Assembly: GCA_020724465.1 (NCBI GenBank)
Contig: DYGX01000018.1
Location: forward strand, 1-64,000
Reading direction: 5' to 3'
Source of the DNA: Thermoflexus sp.
GTDB taxonomy: Bacteria; Chloroflexota; Anaerolineae; Aggregatilineales; Aggregatilineaceae
DNA length: 64,000 bases
Positions 8,942 through 17,556 of this stretch are shown in pieces. The notes under the pieces were generated by a model that worked only from the letters and a program-made list of their open reading frames with translations, did no database searches and was not told the origin of the DNA. A program made the position numbers and the translations under genes. How positions within the stretch are numbered: position 1 is the first letter of the stretch; each line of letters opens with the position of its first letter.

Positions 8942-10414
8942 ATGCCCCTCTTGACTCCTGGCCGCCGCTGGCAGCCCCCGTATTCCCCGTTCAAGCGCGA
9001 GCCGCTGGGCCGCCGCCTGCTGGCGCGCATCGAGCGGATGGTCAAGGGGCCGCTGTTCGGCTGTCGGATGTGCGGCAATTGCGTGCTGCAAGAGACGGCC
9101 TTCATCTGCCCGATGGCGTGCCCCAAGGGAGTGCGCAACGGTCCTTGCGGCGGTTCGACGGAAGCAGCCTGCTACGTTGACCCGTCCCGCCCGTGCATCT
9201 GGTATGCGATCTATGATCGCTCGTTCCGGATGGGCCGCGAAGACCGGCTGCTGGAAGTGCTGCCCCCGCTGGATTGGAACAAAACGGGCACCGAAACCTG
9301 GGGCGACGTCTGGCGGCAGGTGCGGCGGGTGGGCGTCGGGCGTGTCGTGCGTGGGATGGCGACGCGCGACACGGCGCGGCGGGCCGAAACGTGGGATGCC
9401 GTCTTCCGGCCTGTGCGCCAGCCCGACTGGTGGCGGGGGGATGCGGCGTACCATCCACCCGCGTACACCGAGCCGCTCTCGGAGTTAGAGCGGCGCTTGC
9501 GCGCCGGAGAATTCGTGGTGACGGCCGAAGTCGGGCCGCCTCTTTCCGCTGCGACTGGCAGGCTGCTGCGTAACGTTGAGCTGGTGAAGCCGTACGTCGC
9601 GGCCATCAATTTCACGGACAATCCTTCGGCAACTGCGCGCATGTCCAGCCTGGCGTGCTGCGTGCTGGCGCTGCAAGGGGGGGCGGAGCCGGTTCTGCAG
9701 ATGGCAGCACGCGACCGGACGCGCCTGGCGCTTCAGTCCGAAGCGCTGGGAGCCAGCGCGTTGGGGGTGCACAACGTACTGTGCCTGTCGGGCGACAGCG
9801 GGCGGTTGGGGCCCGAGCCGATTGGACGGCTCGATGTGTTCGACATCGACTCCGTGCAGATGTTGTGGACGCTGCGCAGAATGCGGGATGAGGGTGTATA
9901 TCTCGACGGTCGCCCAATCCAGTCTCCGCCGCGCCTGTTTCTGGGAGCAGCCGCCTCGCCGTTTGCGTCGCGCCCGGAGTTTCAGGCGCTGCGCGAGCAG
10001 AAGAAGGTCAATGCCGGTGCGCAGTTCTTCCAGACGAACTGCGTCTTCGATCTCGACCGGTTCGACATCTGGCTAGAGGCGCTGGCGCAGCGCGGCGTGC
10101 TCGACAAAGTCTACATTCTGGCGGGCATCGCGCCGCTCAAATCGCTGAAGATGGCGCGCTATATGCACGAGAAAGTGCCGGGCGTGACCCTGCCCGAACC
10201 GCTTCTCCGCCGCATGGAAGCGGCAGGGGATGGCGCCGAGGAAGAAGGGGTTGCGATCGCCCTGGAACTGATCGAAGGGGTGCGGGCGCGGCAGGGTGTG
10301 CACGGCGTGCACCTGATGGCGATTGGCTGGGAAGAGATTATCCCCCGCATTGTGTCCGAAGCCGGTTTGGCGCGGTCGCGCGGCACGGCCGTGCCGATTG
10401 CCGCCATATCGTGA
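8942..10414 (+). CDS. MetV-MetF fusion: methylenetetrahydrofolate reductase with N-terminal Cys-rich domain
   Basis: The 490-residue protein joins two units. Residues 1-175 carry the MTHFR_C/MetV domain with a dense cysteine set (Cys41, 44, 47, 56, 60, 69, 77 and 85), fit for iron-sulfur or zinc binding. Residues 180-485 are the flavin-binding MetF barrel, beginning FVVTAEVGPP and including NFTDNPSA, LCLSGD and GAQFFQTNC, the standard folate and FAD contacts. It should interconvert methylene-THF and methyl-THF. In acetogens MetV and MetF are separate subunits; here they are one chain with MetV first. The ATG at 8942 is favoured; a GTG at 8900 would add 14 residues and neither has a strong ribosome site. 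It supplies or consumes the methyl-THF used by the enzyme at 4712. Confidence 0.9.
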   Translation: MPLLTPGRRWQPPYSPFKREPLGRRLLARIERMVKGPLFGCRMCGNCVLQETAFICPMACPKGVRNGPCGGSTEAACYVDPSRPCIWYAIYDRSFRMGREDRLLEVLPPLDWNKTGTETWGDVWRQVRRVGVGRVVRGMATRDTARRAETWDAVFRPVRQPDWWRGDAAYHPPAYTEPLSELERRLRAGEFVVTAEVGPPLSAATGRLLRNVELVKPYVAAINFTDNPSATARMSSLACCVLALQGGAEPVLQMAARDRTRLALQSEALGASALGVHNVLCLSGDSGRLGPEPIGRLDVFDIDSVQMLWTLRRMRDEGVYLDGRPIQSPPRLFLGAAASPFASRPEFQALREQKKVNAGAQFFQTNCVFDLDRFDIWLEALAQRGVLDKVYILAGIAPLKSLKMARYMHEKVPGVTLPEPLLRRMEAAGDGAEEEGVAIALELIEGVRARQGVHGVHLMAIGWEEIIPRIVSEAGLARSRGTAVPIAAIS

Positions 10415-10435
10415 CGCTGCTGCGCGGGCGAGCCG

Positions 10436-10470
10436 CGAGCCGGGCGCCGGGCGGCGCCTGGCTCGTTTCG
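10436..10470 (+). terminator. Rho-independent terminator after MetV-MetF
   Basis: A 13-bp stem (10436-10448 with 10453-10465, one G-T pair) closes a GGGC loop and is followed by TTT. Confidence 0.75.
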
Positions 10471-10571
10471 TGTGGGCCAAGCCCGCGTGCCGCGCAACCT
10501 TTGCCGGCGCGGGGGTTTATGGTTTTCGGAGCGGGTGTGACTCCGGTTGATCGCCACTGGAAGGGCAGACA

Positions 10572-12143
10572 GTGACCCCAAACGTGCAAGACGTGGTGCT
10601 TGCCATAGATAACGGTACCCAGAGCGTGCGTGCGCTGTTGATCGATCCGCAGGGGAACATCCTCGCCAAATCGCGCGTGCCGATCGAAGCTTATTTTTCC
10701 CGGCAGCCGGGGTGGGCAGAGCAAGAGCCGGAATACTTCTGGGAATCGCTCTGCCGGGCGTGTCAGCAGCTCTGGCAGCAGACCGACATCCCCAAGGCGG
10801 CTGTCAAAGGGGTGACGATCACGACGCAGCGCGGGACGGTGGTGAACCTCGACGATCAGGGCCGCCCCCTGCGACCGGCAATGGTCTGGCTCGACCAGCG
10901 CCGCACCGAGGGGGTCAAGCCGGTCGGCGGGCTGTGGGGGCTGGCGTTCCGGCTGGTCGGGATGTCCAGGACGGTCGCCTATGTCCAGGCCGAGGCTGAG
11001 GCGAACTGGATCTACGCGCACCAGCCCGAAATCTGGGAGCGCACTGCCAAGTATCTGCTGCTTTCCGGCTATCTGACGTATCGCCTGACGGGCCGCTATG
11101 TCGATTCGGTCGGCTGCCAGGTGGGATACATCCCGTTCGACTATAAGCGGCAGCGCTGGGCACTGGCGCGGGACTGGAAATGGCAGGCGCTGCCGGTCCG
11201 CCTTGAACAGCTTCCCGAACTCGTCCCGCCCACCGGCGTGCTCGGCGAGATTACGCCGGCGGCCAGCGAGGCGACAGGCATCCCCGCCGGACTACCGCTG
11301 ATCGCCGCCGCGGCGGACAAGGCCTGCGAGGTGCTCGGCTCCGGCTGTCTGGAGCCACACATCGGTTGTCTCAGCTATGGCACGACGGCGACGATCAACA
11401 CCATCCATCGCCGCTATATCGAAGTCATCCCGCTGATCCCCCCTTATCCGGCGGCAGTGCCCGGCGCCTACAGCCTCGAAATCCAGATCTACCGCGGTTT
11501 TTGGATGGTGAGCTGGTTCAAAAACGAGTTTGGCCTGCGCGAGATTCTGCTGGCCGAGGAGCTTGATGTTGAGCCGGAAGCCCTGTTCGACGAGCTTGTG
11601 GAGCAGGCGCCCCCTGGCTCGATGGGTCTCGTGCTGCAGCCGTACTGGTCACCGGGCGTGCGGATGCCCGGCCCAGAAGCCAAAGGCGCCATCATCGGGT
11701 TCACAGATGTCCACACCCGCGCGCACCTGTATCGAGCGATTCTGGAAGGGCTGGCCTACGCCCTGCGCGACGGCAAGAGCCGCTCCGAGCGGCGCAGCAG
11801 AGTACCCGTCACTGAGCTGCGCGTCTCGGGGGGCGGGTCGCAGAGCGACGCGGCGCTCCAGGTGACGGCAGATGTCTTCGGCCTGCCGACGGCGCGCCCG
11901 CACACGTACGAGACATCCGGCCTGGGCGCGGCGATCGACGCGGCGGTGGGGCTGGGGCTGCACAGCGACTTCGCCACAGCCACGCGCGAGATGACGCGCA
12001 TTGGCCGCATGTTTGAGCCGGATCCGGCCACGCACGCGATCTACAACGAGCTCTATGAGCAGGTTTACCGGCGGATGTACCGGCAGCTTCAGCCGCTCTA
12101 CGAAAAGCTGAGCGCCATCGCGGAGCGCCAGAAGTCGGGTTGA
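10572..12143 (+). CDS. FGGY-family carbohydrate kinase
   Basis: The 523-residue protein is of standard size for this family. The N-terminal ATPase lobe opens with [11 protein letters not shown] (phosphate-1 motif, residues 10-20). VTITTQRGT and AMVWLDQRR follow near residues 80 and 103. The C-terminal lobe carries [15 protein letters not shown] near 417 and [12 protein letters not shown] near 452, the adenosine and FGGY signatures. It phosphorylates a sugar or polyol; glycerol, xylulose, ribulose or another substrate cannot be chosen from motifs alone. The GTG start at 10572 has GGAAGGG 6 bases upstream. It is monocistronic, bounded by a terminator before and a new promoter after. Confidence 0.88.
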   Translation: MTPNVQDVVLAIDNGTQSVRALLIDPQGNILAKSRVPIEAYFSRQPGWAEQEPEYFWESLCRACQQLWQQTDIPKAAVKGVTITTQRGTVVNLDDQGRPLRPAMVWLDQRRTEGVKPVGGLWGLAFRLVGMSRTVAYVQAEAEANWIYAHQPEIWERTAKYLLLSGYLTYRLTGRYVDSVGCQVGYIPFDYKRQRWALARDWKWQALPVRLEQLPELVPPTGVLGEITPAASEATGIPAGLPLIAAAADKACEVLGSGCLEPHIGCLSYGTTATINTIHRRYIEVIPLIPPYPAAVPGAYSLEIQIYRGFWMVSWFKNEFGLREILLAEELDVEPEALFDELVEQAPPGSMGLVLQPYWSPGVRMPGPEAKGAIIGFTDVHTRAHLYRAILEGLAYALRDGKSRSERRSRVPVTELRVSGGGSQSDAALQVTADVFGLPTARPHTYETSGLGAAIDAAVGLGLHSDFATATREMTRIGRMFEPDPATHAIYNELYEQVYRRMYRQLQPLYEKLSAIAERQKSG

Positions 12144-12185
12144 AGGCGCCGGGTGCAGCGGCCAATCTCGCACGCGGCGACGCCA

Positions 12186-12194
12186 TGCTATAAT
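12186..12194 (+). promoter_or_regulatory. Extended -10 promoter of the sortase gene
   Basis: TGCTATAAT, a perfect extended -10 hexamer, lies 30 bases before the sortase start. No good -35 is present, as is usual when TG precedes the -10. Confidence 0.65.
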
Positions 12195-12223
12195 CGCTGC
12201 CAAGCTTTCTGGGAGCTGACCGG

Positions 12224-12865
12224 ATGGATCTGCCGTATCAACGCCGGCGCTGGCCCTCGCGCCGCACGGCGCTCATGCTAGGAGTCGAAGTTCTCGTACT
12301 GGCCCTGGCGGTCTGGCGCCTGTCGGGCGTGTTTATCTCGCCTGCCGGTGATAACCCGGCAGCCGGTTCGAACGGGCTGACGTTTCGCGACGTGCTGCCC
12401 ACCCCGACCGTTGATCACAGCATCCCCCCGCGCCTGATCGTGTTCCCCGGCGCGTCGATGAGCGCGCCCATCATCCCGGCGGATCGCTCGAAGGGCACCT
12501 GGGAGACGCGGCATCTGGGCGATTCGGTCGGGCACCTGGCCGGCACGAGCTGGCTCGATGATCCGGGCGGGAATATCGTCCTGGCGGGGCACGTAGAAAC
12601 CGCAACGGGCGCGCCGGGGCCGTTTAAGCACCTCTTCGAGGCGAAACCCGGCGATCTTGTGCTGCTGCGCGACGGCAGCCGGCAGGCCTATTTCCGCGTG
12701 GTTTCGATTGAGGAAGCAGCGCCTGAGGACGTTTATTACGTCCGCCAGGATGGCCGGCCACGCCTGACGCTGATCACCTGCACGGACTGGGACACCGAGG
12801 CGGCGACCTATCTCGGGCGGCTGGTGGTGATCGCCGAGCCGCTTCCAACACAGACGCCGCGCTAG
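12224..12865 (+). CDS. Sortase-family transpeptidase
   Basis: The 213-residue protein has an N-terminal membrane anchor (hydrophobic residues 16-38) and an extracytoplasmic sortase beta-barrel. The catalytic triad reads as His123 in LAGHVE, Cys186 in LITCTDW and Arg199 in YLGRLVV. Sortases cleave a C-terminal LPxTG-like signal and join the protein to a cell-wall or pilin amine, implying a Gram-positive-type surface. No LPxTG substrate is encoded in the window, so this is a housekeeping or orphan sortase. GGGAGC lies 8 bases before the ATG. It is monocistronic with its own promoter. Confidence 0.88.
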   Translation: MDLPYQRRRWPSRRTALMLGVEVLVLALAVWRLSGVFISPAGDNPAAGSNGLTFRDVLPTPTVDHSIPPRLIVFPGASMSAPIIPADRSKGTWETRHLGDSVGHLAGTSWLDDPGGNIVLAGHVETATGAPGPFKHLFEAKPGDLVLLRDGSRQAYFRVVSIEEAAPEDVYYVRQDGRPRLTLITCTDWDTEAATYLGRLVVIAEPLPTQTPR

Positions 12866-12892
12866 CGAACGGCTGCGGCGCGAATAACAACC

Positions 12893-12922
12893 CACGGGAG
12901 CCTCGTTGCGAGCGCTCCCGTG
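12893..12922. terminator. Hairpin between converging genes
   Basis: CACGGGAGC pairs with GCTCCCGTG (9 bp) with a 12-base loop, in the 93-base gap between the converging sortase and thioredoxin-NHL genes. There is no T-run on either side, so termination may be weak or Rho-assisted. Confidence 0.5.
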
Positions 12923-12958
12923 AGTCGTGTGGAGTGGCAGGCGCGGCGCGCCGGCGGT

Positions 12959-15091
12959 CTATTGGAAGCTGTCGTTGATCACTGGTGGCACCAATCCATA
13001 GACCATCTCAACCACGCTGTTCGTGCTGGCAGGGTCGATCGTCAGCGGGACGATCAGGTGTGCTCGCTTGACGAAGCACAGTGTTTCGTTGACCGCCTCG
13101 CACCAGTAAATCGCAAAGTCGCCTTCAAGTTCGGTCTGCCCGGCGCTAAACTCGGCGGGGATCTCCAGCGGCATGACCGGCTCGACGGCGCGATACTCCT
13201 GCCAGTCTGGCGCGATGCTCACCAGCGCGTTCTCGCGCCATGTGGCCGTGAATGGCGCCAGATAGTTGAACTTGTAGCCTTCCGGCATGGTGATGTTAAC
13301 GCGGATGGTTCCCTGCCCCGCGCCGACCGTTTGAGCGGGCAGCGTCACATTGTCGTCAACGTCCGGGCTGCCAAAGACGAGCGGTAGCCCGCCTTCAGGC
13401 GCGGAAATGGGCGGCGCGCCCTGCTCTGCACCGGGCAGGGCGCTCAGCGCCTCGTCGGCCACCAGCCGCGTCACGTTTGGAAAGACGACAGTGCTGACGG
13501 TGCGGCTGGCGAGATCGATCACGCGGATGGCGTGGTTGTTCGTGTCCGCCACATAGAGCTTCCCGTTCGCGTAATCAATGCCGCCTGGCTCATAGAACTG
13601 AGCGTTTTCCCCGTCTGCCGCGCCAGGCTCGCCCGTGCCTGCAAACGTCACGCTCTCGCCGGTGGCCGGATCAATGCGCTTGATCTTGTTGTTGTACGTG
13701 TCGGCCACGTAGAGATAGCCGTCATCGGCGACGGTGACGCCGAGCGGGTGCTGCAGGCGAACCTCATCGCCCACGCCATCGACATCACCAAAATCGAACA
13801 GGCCGGTGCCCACGATGGTGCTGAGTTCGCCATCCGGATCAAGGCTGGCGGTGCGGACGGCGCTGGCCTCTGAATCGGCGATGTACAGCAGCGCGCCGTC
13901 CGTGTCGATCCCGCTTGGCTGGTTTAGCCCTGCCCGGCGCAGCGCGCCGTCGAGCAGGGCTTCGCGTCCGCTTCCGGCGAACGGCCCGGTGATGCCGGTT
14001 GCGAGATCATAGGTCCACAACTGATGCTGGCCGGCCATGGCGATATACAGCACACCGTCATAGGCGACCAGATCCCACGGCGAATTGAGCGACATCTCCG
14101 GCCCCGGGCCGCTCTGATCGAAGTTGAAGACCTGCTGGCCGTTCCCCGCCACGGTCGAGACGCTGCGGGTGGTCAGATTCACGGCGCGGATGGCGTGGTT
14201 CTCGGTGTCGGCCACAAACAACACATCATCCACCAGCGCCAACCCCTGGGGCCGGTAGAACTGCGCCTGCTCGAAGCTGCCATCCTGCAACCCGGCCTCG
14301 CCGCTGCCGATCACGTCCAGCACCTCGAACGTCTCCAGATCGGTGACGATGAGGCGATTGTGGTTGCTGTCGCTGATAAACAGGCGGTTGCCCGGCGCGT
14401 CCGCCAGCACTTTGCCAGGAAAGCGCAGCGGCCCAACCGCCAGATTCGCCAGTTCCGGCGCCCATTGAGGCAGCGGAGCGGGATTGATCACGCCAGCCGC
14501 GCGGTATTCACGCGCCATCGTCTCGATCACCGGCGCGATGCGGTCGTAGAGCGGCTCGCCCGAAAGCTGGCCGACCACTTTGCCGAACGGGTCGATCACA
14601 ACGACCGTCGGCCAGGCCCGCACGCCGTAGGCGTTCCACACGGTGAAGTCATGGTCGTTGATGATAGGATGCTCCACCTCGTAACGCTGGACGATGCGCC
14701 GGATGTTGTCCGTTTCGCCCTCGCTGTCGAACTTGGCCGAGTGAACGCCGATGACAACCAGTTCCTCAGGGTATTCCGCTTCCAGGCGCTTGAGATCGGG
14801 AATAATGTGAATACAGTTGATACAACCATAGGTCCAGAAATCGAGCATGACGATCTTGCCGCGCAGATCGGCCATGCTGATCGGAGCTGAGGCGTTAATC
14901 CATTCCGCACGGGGCGGAAAACTGGGCGCTCGAACCGTGCCTTCCCAGGTGAAGGTCGTGCCGGGGTTGTCGCCGGGGGCAGGCGTCGCGTTGTCACCCT
15001 GCGCCAGCACGTCCACCCCCGACACGACCAGCACGCCGAGCGCGATCAAGGCCGCAAGACCCGCTGCGCCAAGCAGTGTATTTCGTTTCAT
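12959..15091 (-). CDS. Secreted thioredoxin-like/NHL-repeat protein (NHLRC2-like)
   Basis: This 710-residue protein has a signal peptide or anchor (residues 5-30). A TlpA-type thioredoxin domain at about 55-190 has the active-site pair Cys90-I-N-Cys93 after DFWTYG and a cis-Pro segment AWPTVVV. An NHL six-bladed propeller spans about 215-545 (repeated phrases like LFISDSNHNRLIV, LYVADTYNNKIKRID and LYVADTNNHAIRVID). A C-terminal beta domain (about 575-710) includes two Cys residues. The whole order matches the NHLRC2 family, where thioredoxin and NHL domains are fused. It probably acts outside the membrane in thiol redox or as a scaffold; no substrate can be inferred. It is single-gene and convergent with the sortase. 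Confidence 0.88.
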   Translation of the reverse strand: MKRNTLLGAAGLAALIALGVLVVSGVDVLAQGDNATPAPGDNPGTTFTWEGTVRAPSFPPRAEWINASAPISMADLRGKIVMLDFWTYGCINCIHIIPDLKRLEAEYPEELVVIGVHSAKFDSEGETDNIRRIVQRYEVEHPIINDHDFTVWNAYGVRAWPTVVVIDPFGKVVGQLSGEPLYDRIAPVIETMAREYRAAGVINPAPLPQWAPELANLAVGPLRFPGKVLADAPGNRLFISDSNHNRLIVTDLETFEVLDVIGSGEAGLQDGSFEQAQFYRPQGLALVDDVLFVADTENHAIRAVNLTTRSVSTVAGNGQQVFNFDQSGPGPEMSLNSPWDLVAYDGVLYIAMAGQHQLWTYDLATGITGPFAGSGREALLDGALRRAGLNQPSGIDTDGALLYIADSEASAVRTASLDPDGELSTIVGTGLFDFGDVDGVGDEVRLQHPLGVTVADDGYLYVADTYNNKIKRIDPATGESVTFAGTGEPGAADGENAQFYEPGGIDYANGKLYVADTNNHAIRVIDLASRTVSTVVFPNVTRLVADEALSALPGAEQGAPPISAPEGGLPLVFGSPDVDDNVTLPAQTVGAGQGTIRVNITMPEGYKFNYLAPFTATWRENALVSIAPDWQEYRAVEPVMPLEIPAEFSAGQTELEGDFAIYWCEAVNETLCFVKRAHLIVPLTIDPASTNSVVEMVYGLVPPVINDSFQ

Positions 15092-15251
15092 TCTGCATCC
15101 AATCCACTTAGACTTAGCATCCTGTCTTGTATCATGATCGCCAGCAAAGATTACAGATTACTAAAGAATTTATAAGAGCCGGATGAGAAAAACAAGCCGG
15201 TCGGCCGGTGACGCGCTGCAAGTTGGATGCGCGAGGGGGTTGGGCGGTTGC

Positions 15252-16454
15252 TCAGCCGCGTGTCCGGGCCAGGGCGCGCCGGTAGGCGGCCAGGGTGCCT
15301 TCGGCGGTCTTGCGCCAGGAGAATTCGCGCGAGCGCGCCAGCCCTCGGTTGGCGATCTGGCGGGCATGCTCCGGCTCCAACAGCAGCGCCAGGATCGCGC
15401 CCGCCATGGCCTTCGACTCCGTCACGTCCACCAGGTAAGCTGCGTCGCCGGTGACTTCCGGGATCGAGGACGTATTGCAGGCGACCACCGGTGTCCCGCT
15501 CGCCATGGCTTCGAGCGGCCCCAGGCCAAAACCTTCGTAGCGGCTGGGGAAGGCGAAGACGCTCGCCAAGCGATACAGCGCGGGTTTGTCCGCTTCGTCG
15601 ACCGGCCCGATCCAGCGCACGTGACGCTCCAGGCCCAACTCCACGATGTAGCGCGGCAGGTTGGGACACTGGCGTGTACCCCATCGCGCCGGTGTGTGCC
15701 CGGCCAAAACGAGCGGCACGTCCGGCCCGGCGCCCTGGACCACGTAGGTATAGGCGGCCAGCAGCAGGCGCAGGTTCTTGTGCGCGTTAAACGAGCCGAG
15801 ATACAGCACGAAGTCATCGACGTCATCCAGCCCGTAGCGGGCGCGGACCGCGTCGTGCTCGGCGCGCGAGCCTTCCGGGTGAAACGCGCGGTCGGCGGCC
15901 AGGTAGGTGACCGAGACGCGCTCAGCCGGGACGCCAACGCGCATCACGATGTCGTTCTTGCTCGCCTGGGAGATGGTCACGATCTCCACGACGCCTTTGG
16001 TCGCCGCCGCGACCAGGCTGGTATACAGGCGGCTGAGCAGACCGGCGCGGTATTCTGGCAGCACCAGCGGGATCACGTCCAGCACGGTACAGACGACCGG
16101 CACCAGGCTGCGCAGCGGGGGTGCCCAGTACGGGACGTGCGCCAGATCGGGCCGCAGCCGTTTCAGCGCGTTCGGGAACGCCTGCTGCTCGAACAACACC
16201 TTGCCGAGGTGTCCGCCGAAGCGCCCCTGGACCGGCAGCACGTCCACCAGGGCAGGCAGCGCGTCGAGGACGCGCATGTGGGACGGGATGACTAGCGTCA
16301 GACGGTGTTCCGGCGCGAGGCGATGCAGGGCGTCGAGCAGATGGCGTAGATACTGGCCGCTGCCCGTGTGCGGCTGATCCCAGAACCAGCCGTTCAGGGC
16401 GATGTGGAGCGGCCCGTCTTCGAGCCTCTCAGCGTACTGATTCGTCGCGTTCAT
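15252..16454 (-). CDS. Glycosyltransferase, GT4 family (GT-B fold)
   Basis: From the ATG at 16454 the product is 400 residues (MNATNQYAERL). An N-terminal acceptor lobe contains the G-rich loop HTGSGQYLRHLL. The C-terminal nucleotide-sugar lobe contains LYLGSFNAHKN, RWIGPVDEADKPALY and the E-x7-E signature in PSRYEGFGLGPLEAMASGTPVV. It transfers a sugar from an activated donor, probably in surface glycan synthesis. Its start lies 26 bases inside the end of galE, so the two genes form one transcript. A longer reading from further upstream would overlap galE by nearly 200 bases and is rejected. Confidence 0.9.
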   Translation of the reverse strand: MNATNQYAERLEDGPLHIALNGWFWDQPHTGSGQYLRHLLDALHRLAPEHRLTLVIPSHMRVLDALPALVDVLPVQGRFGGHLGKVLFEQQAFPNALKRLRPDLAHVPYWAPPLRSLVPVVCTVLDVIPLVLPEYRAGLLSRLYTSLVAAATKGVVEIVTISQASKNDIVMRVGVPAERVSVTYLAADRAFHPEGSRAEHDAVRARYGLDDVDDFVLYLGSFNAHKNLRLLLAAYTYVVQGAGPDVPLVLAGHTPARWGTRQCPNLPRYIVELGLERHVRWIGPVDEADKPALYRLASVFAFPSRYEGFGLGPLEAMASGTPVVACNTSSIPEVTGDAAYLVDVTESKAMAGAILALLLEPEHARQIANRGLARSREFSWRKTAEGTLAAYRRALARTRG

Positions 16455-17442
16455 AGCCGTGCGGGTAGGCGGTATGCCAGGCCCACGCCGAGCGGATGAT
16501 CTGCTGCAGGTCGGGATAGCGCGGCTCCCAGCCCAATTCGCGACTGATGCGCTCGGACGACGCGACCAGTCGGTCGGCGTCGCCGGGTCGCCTCTCCGCT
16601 TCGACCGCCGGGAAATCAACGCCCGTTACTTCGCGCGCCACGTCGATGACCTCGCGCACGCTGTAGCCGCGCCCATTGCCCAGGTTGTACACCATACGGT
16701 CGCGGCCATTGGCGAGGGCTTCCAGGGCCAGCACATGGGCAGACGCCAGGTCTTCGACGTGCACATAGTCGCGGATGCAGGTGCCGTCCGGCGTGTTGTA
16801 GTCCGTCCCGTAGATGGTTACCGCCTCGCGCTGACCGAGCGGAACTTGCAGCGTCAGCGGGATCAGGTGGGTCTCCGGATCATGCGCTTCGCCGCGGATG
16901 GGCGTGCCGTCTGGGGCGAGCATGGCGCCGCACGCGTTGAAATAGCGCAGCGCGGCGTACTGGAGACCCGTCACGCGGTTGTACCACTGGAGCATGGTTT
17001 CGATCATCAGCTTGGTCTCCCCATAGACATTGGCGGGGCCAAGCGGATCATCTTCGCACAGCGGCTCGTCTTTGCTGGCGTACACGCCCGCGGTCGACGA
17101 GAAGATCAGTTTCTTGACGCCGTAGCGGGTCATGATCTCCAGCAGGTTGTTTGTACAGGCGACATTGTTGCGGAAGTACTTCCCCGGCTGCTGCATGGAC
17201 TCGCCCGCCTCAATGAAGGCGGCAAAGTGAGCGACGGCGTCGAAGTGGTGAGTCTGAAACAGGACTTCCAGCGCGCCCCGGTCTGCCAGATCGCCTTGGA
17301 CGAAAGCGGCTTCCGGTGGAACTGCGGCGCGGTGCCCTTTGATCAGGCTGTCGTAGACGGTGACGCGGTGCCCGGCGGCAAGGAAATAGGCGGTTGTGGC
17401 CGACCCGACATACCCTGCGCCGCCCGTGACCAGGATGTGCAT
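16429..17442 (-). CDS. galE: UDP-glucose 4-epimerase
   Basis: This 337-residue short-chain dehydrogenase/reductase has GGAGYVGS (NAD binding, residues 7-14), a Ser/Thr at SSTAGVY and the catalytic Y-x3-K in VYGETK near residue 150. The GTD-N/Y and IRDYVHVEDLA segments are GalE signatures. It interconverts UDP-glucose and UDP-galactose in the cytoplasm, supplying a donor for the adjacent glycosyltransferase, with which it overlaps. GGGAGAG precedes the start. A TACAAT lies about 110 bases upstream but without a good -35. Confidence 0.93.
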   Translation of the reverse strand: MHILVTGGAGYVGSATTAYFLAAGHRVTVYDSLIKGHRAAVPPEAAFVQGDLADRGALEVLFQTHHFDAVAHFAAFIEAGESMQQPGKYFRNNVACTNNLLEIMTRYGVKKLIFSSTAGVYASKDEPLCEDDPLGPANVYGETKLMIETMLQWYNRVTGLQYAALRYFNACGAMLAPDGTPIRGEAHDPETHLIPLTLQVPLGQREAVTIYGTDYNTPDGTCIRDYVHVEDLASAHVLALEALANGRDRMVYNLGNGRGYSVREVIDVAREVTGVDFPAVEAERRPGDADRLVASSERISRELGWEPRYPDLQQIIRSAWAWHTAYPHGYERDESVR

Positions 17443-17556
17443 GGACGCTCTCCCGCATGCTTCTGCGTGTAACTCTAAGGCGAAATTTCGTCGGCACGGC
17501 GCGAGAAAGCCCGCCCTGCCGGATTGATTGTACCTGAAAACACTCCAACCTACAGG

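Noticed and set aside
8015-9454. 479-codon minus-strand open frame spanning the MFS and MetV-MetF genes
   Set aside because: It covers parts of two well-supported plus-strand genes and shows no motif.
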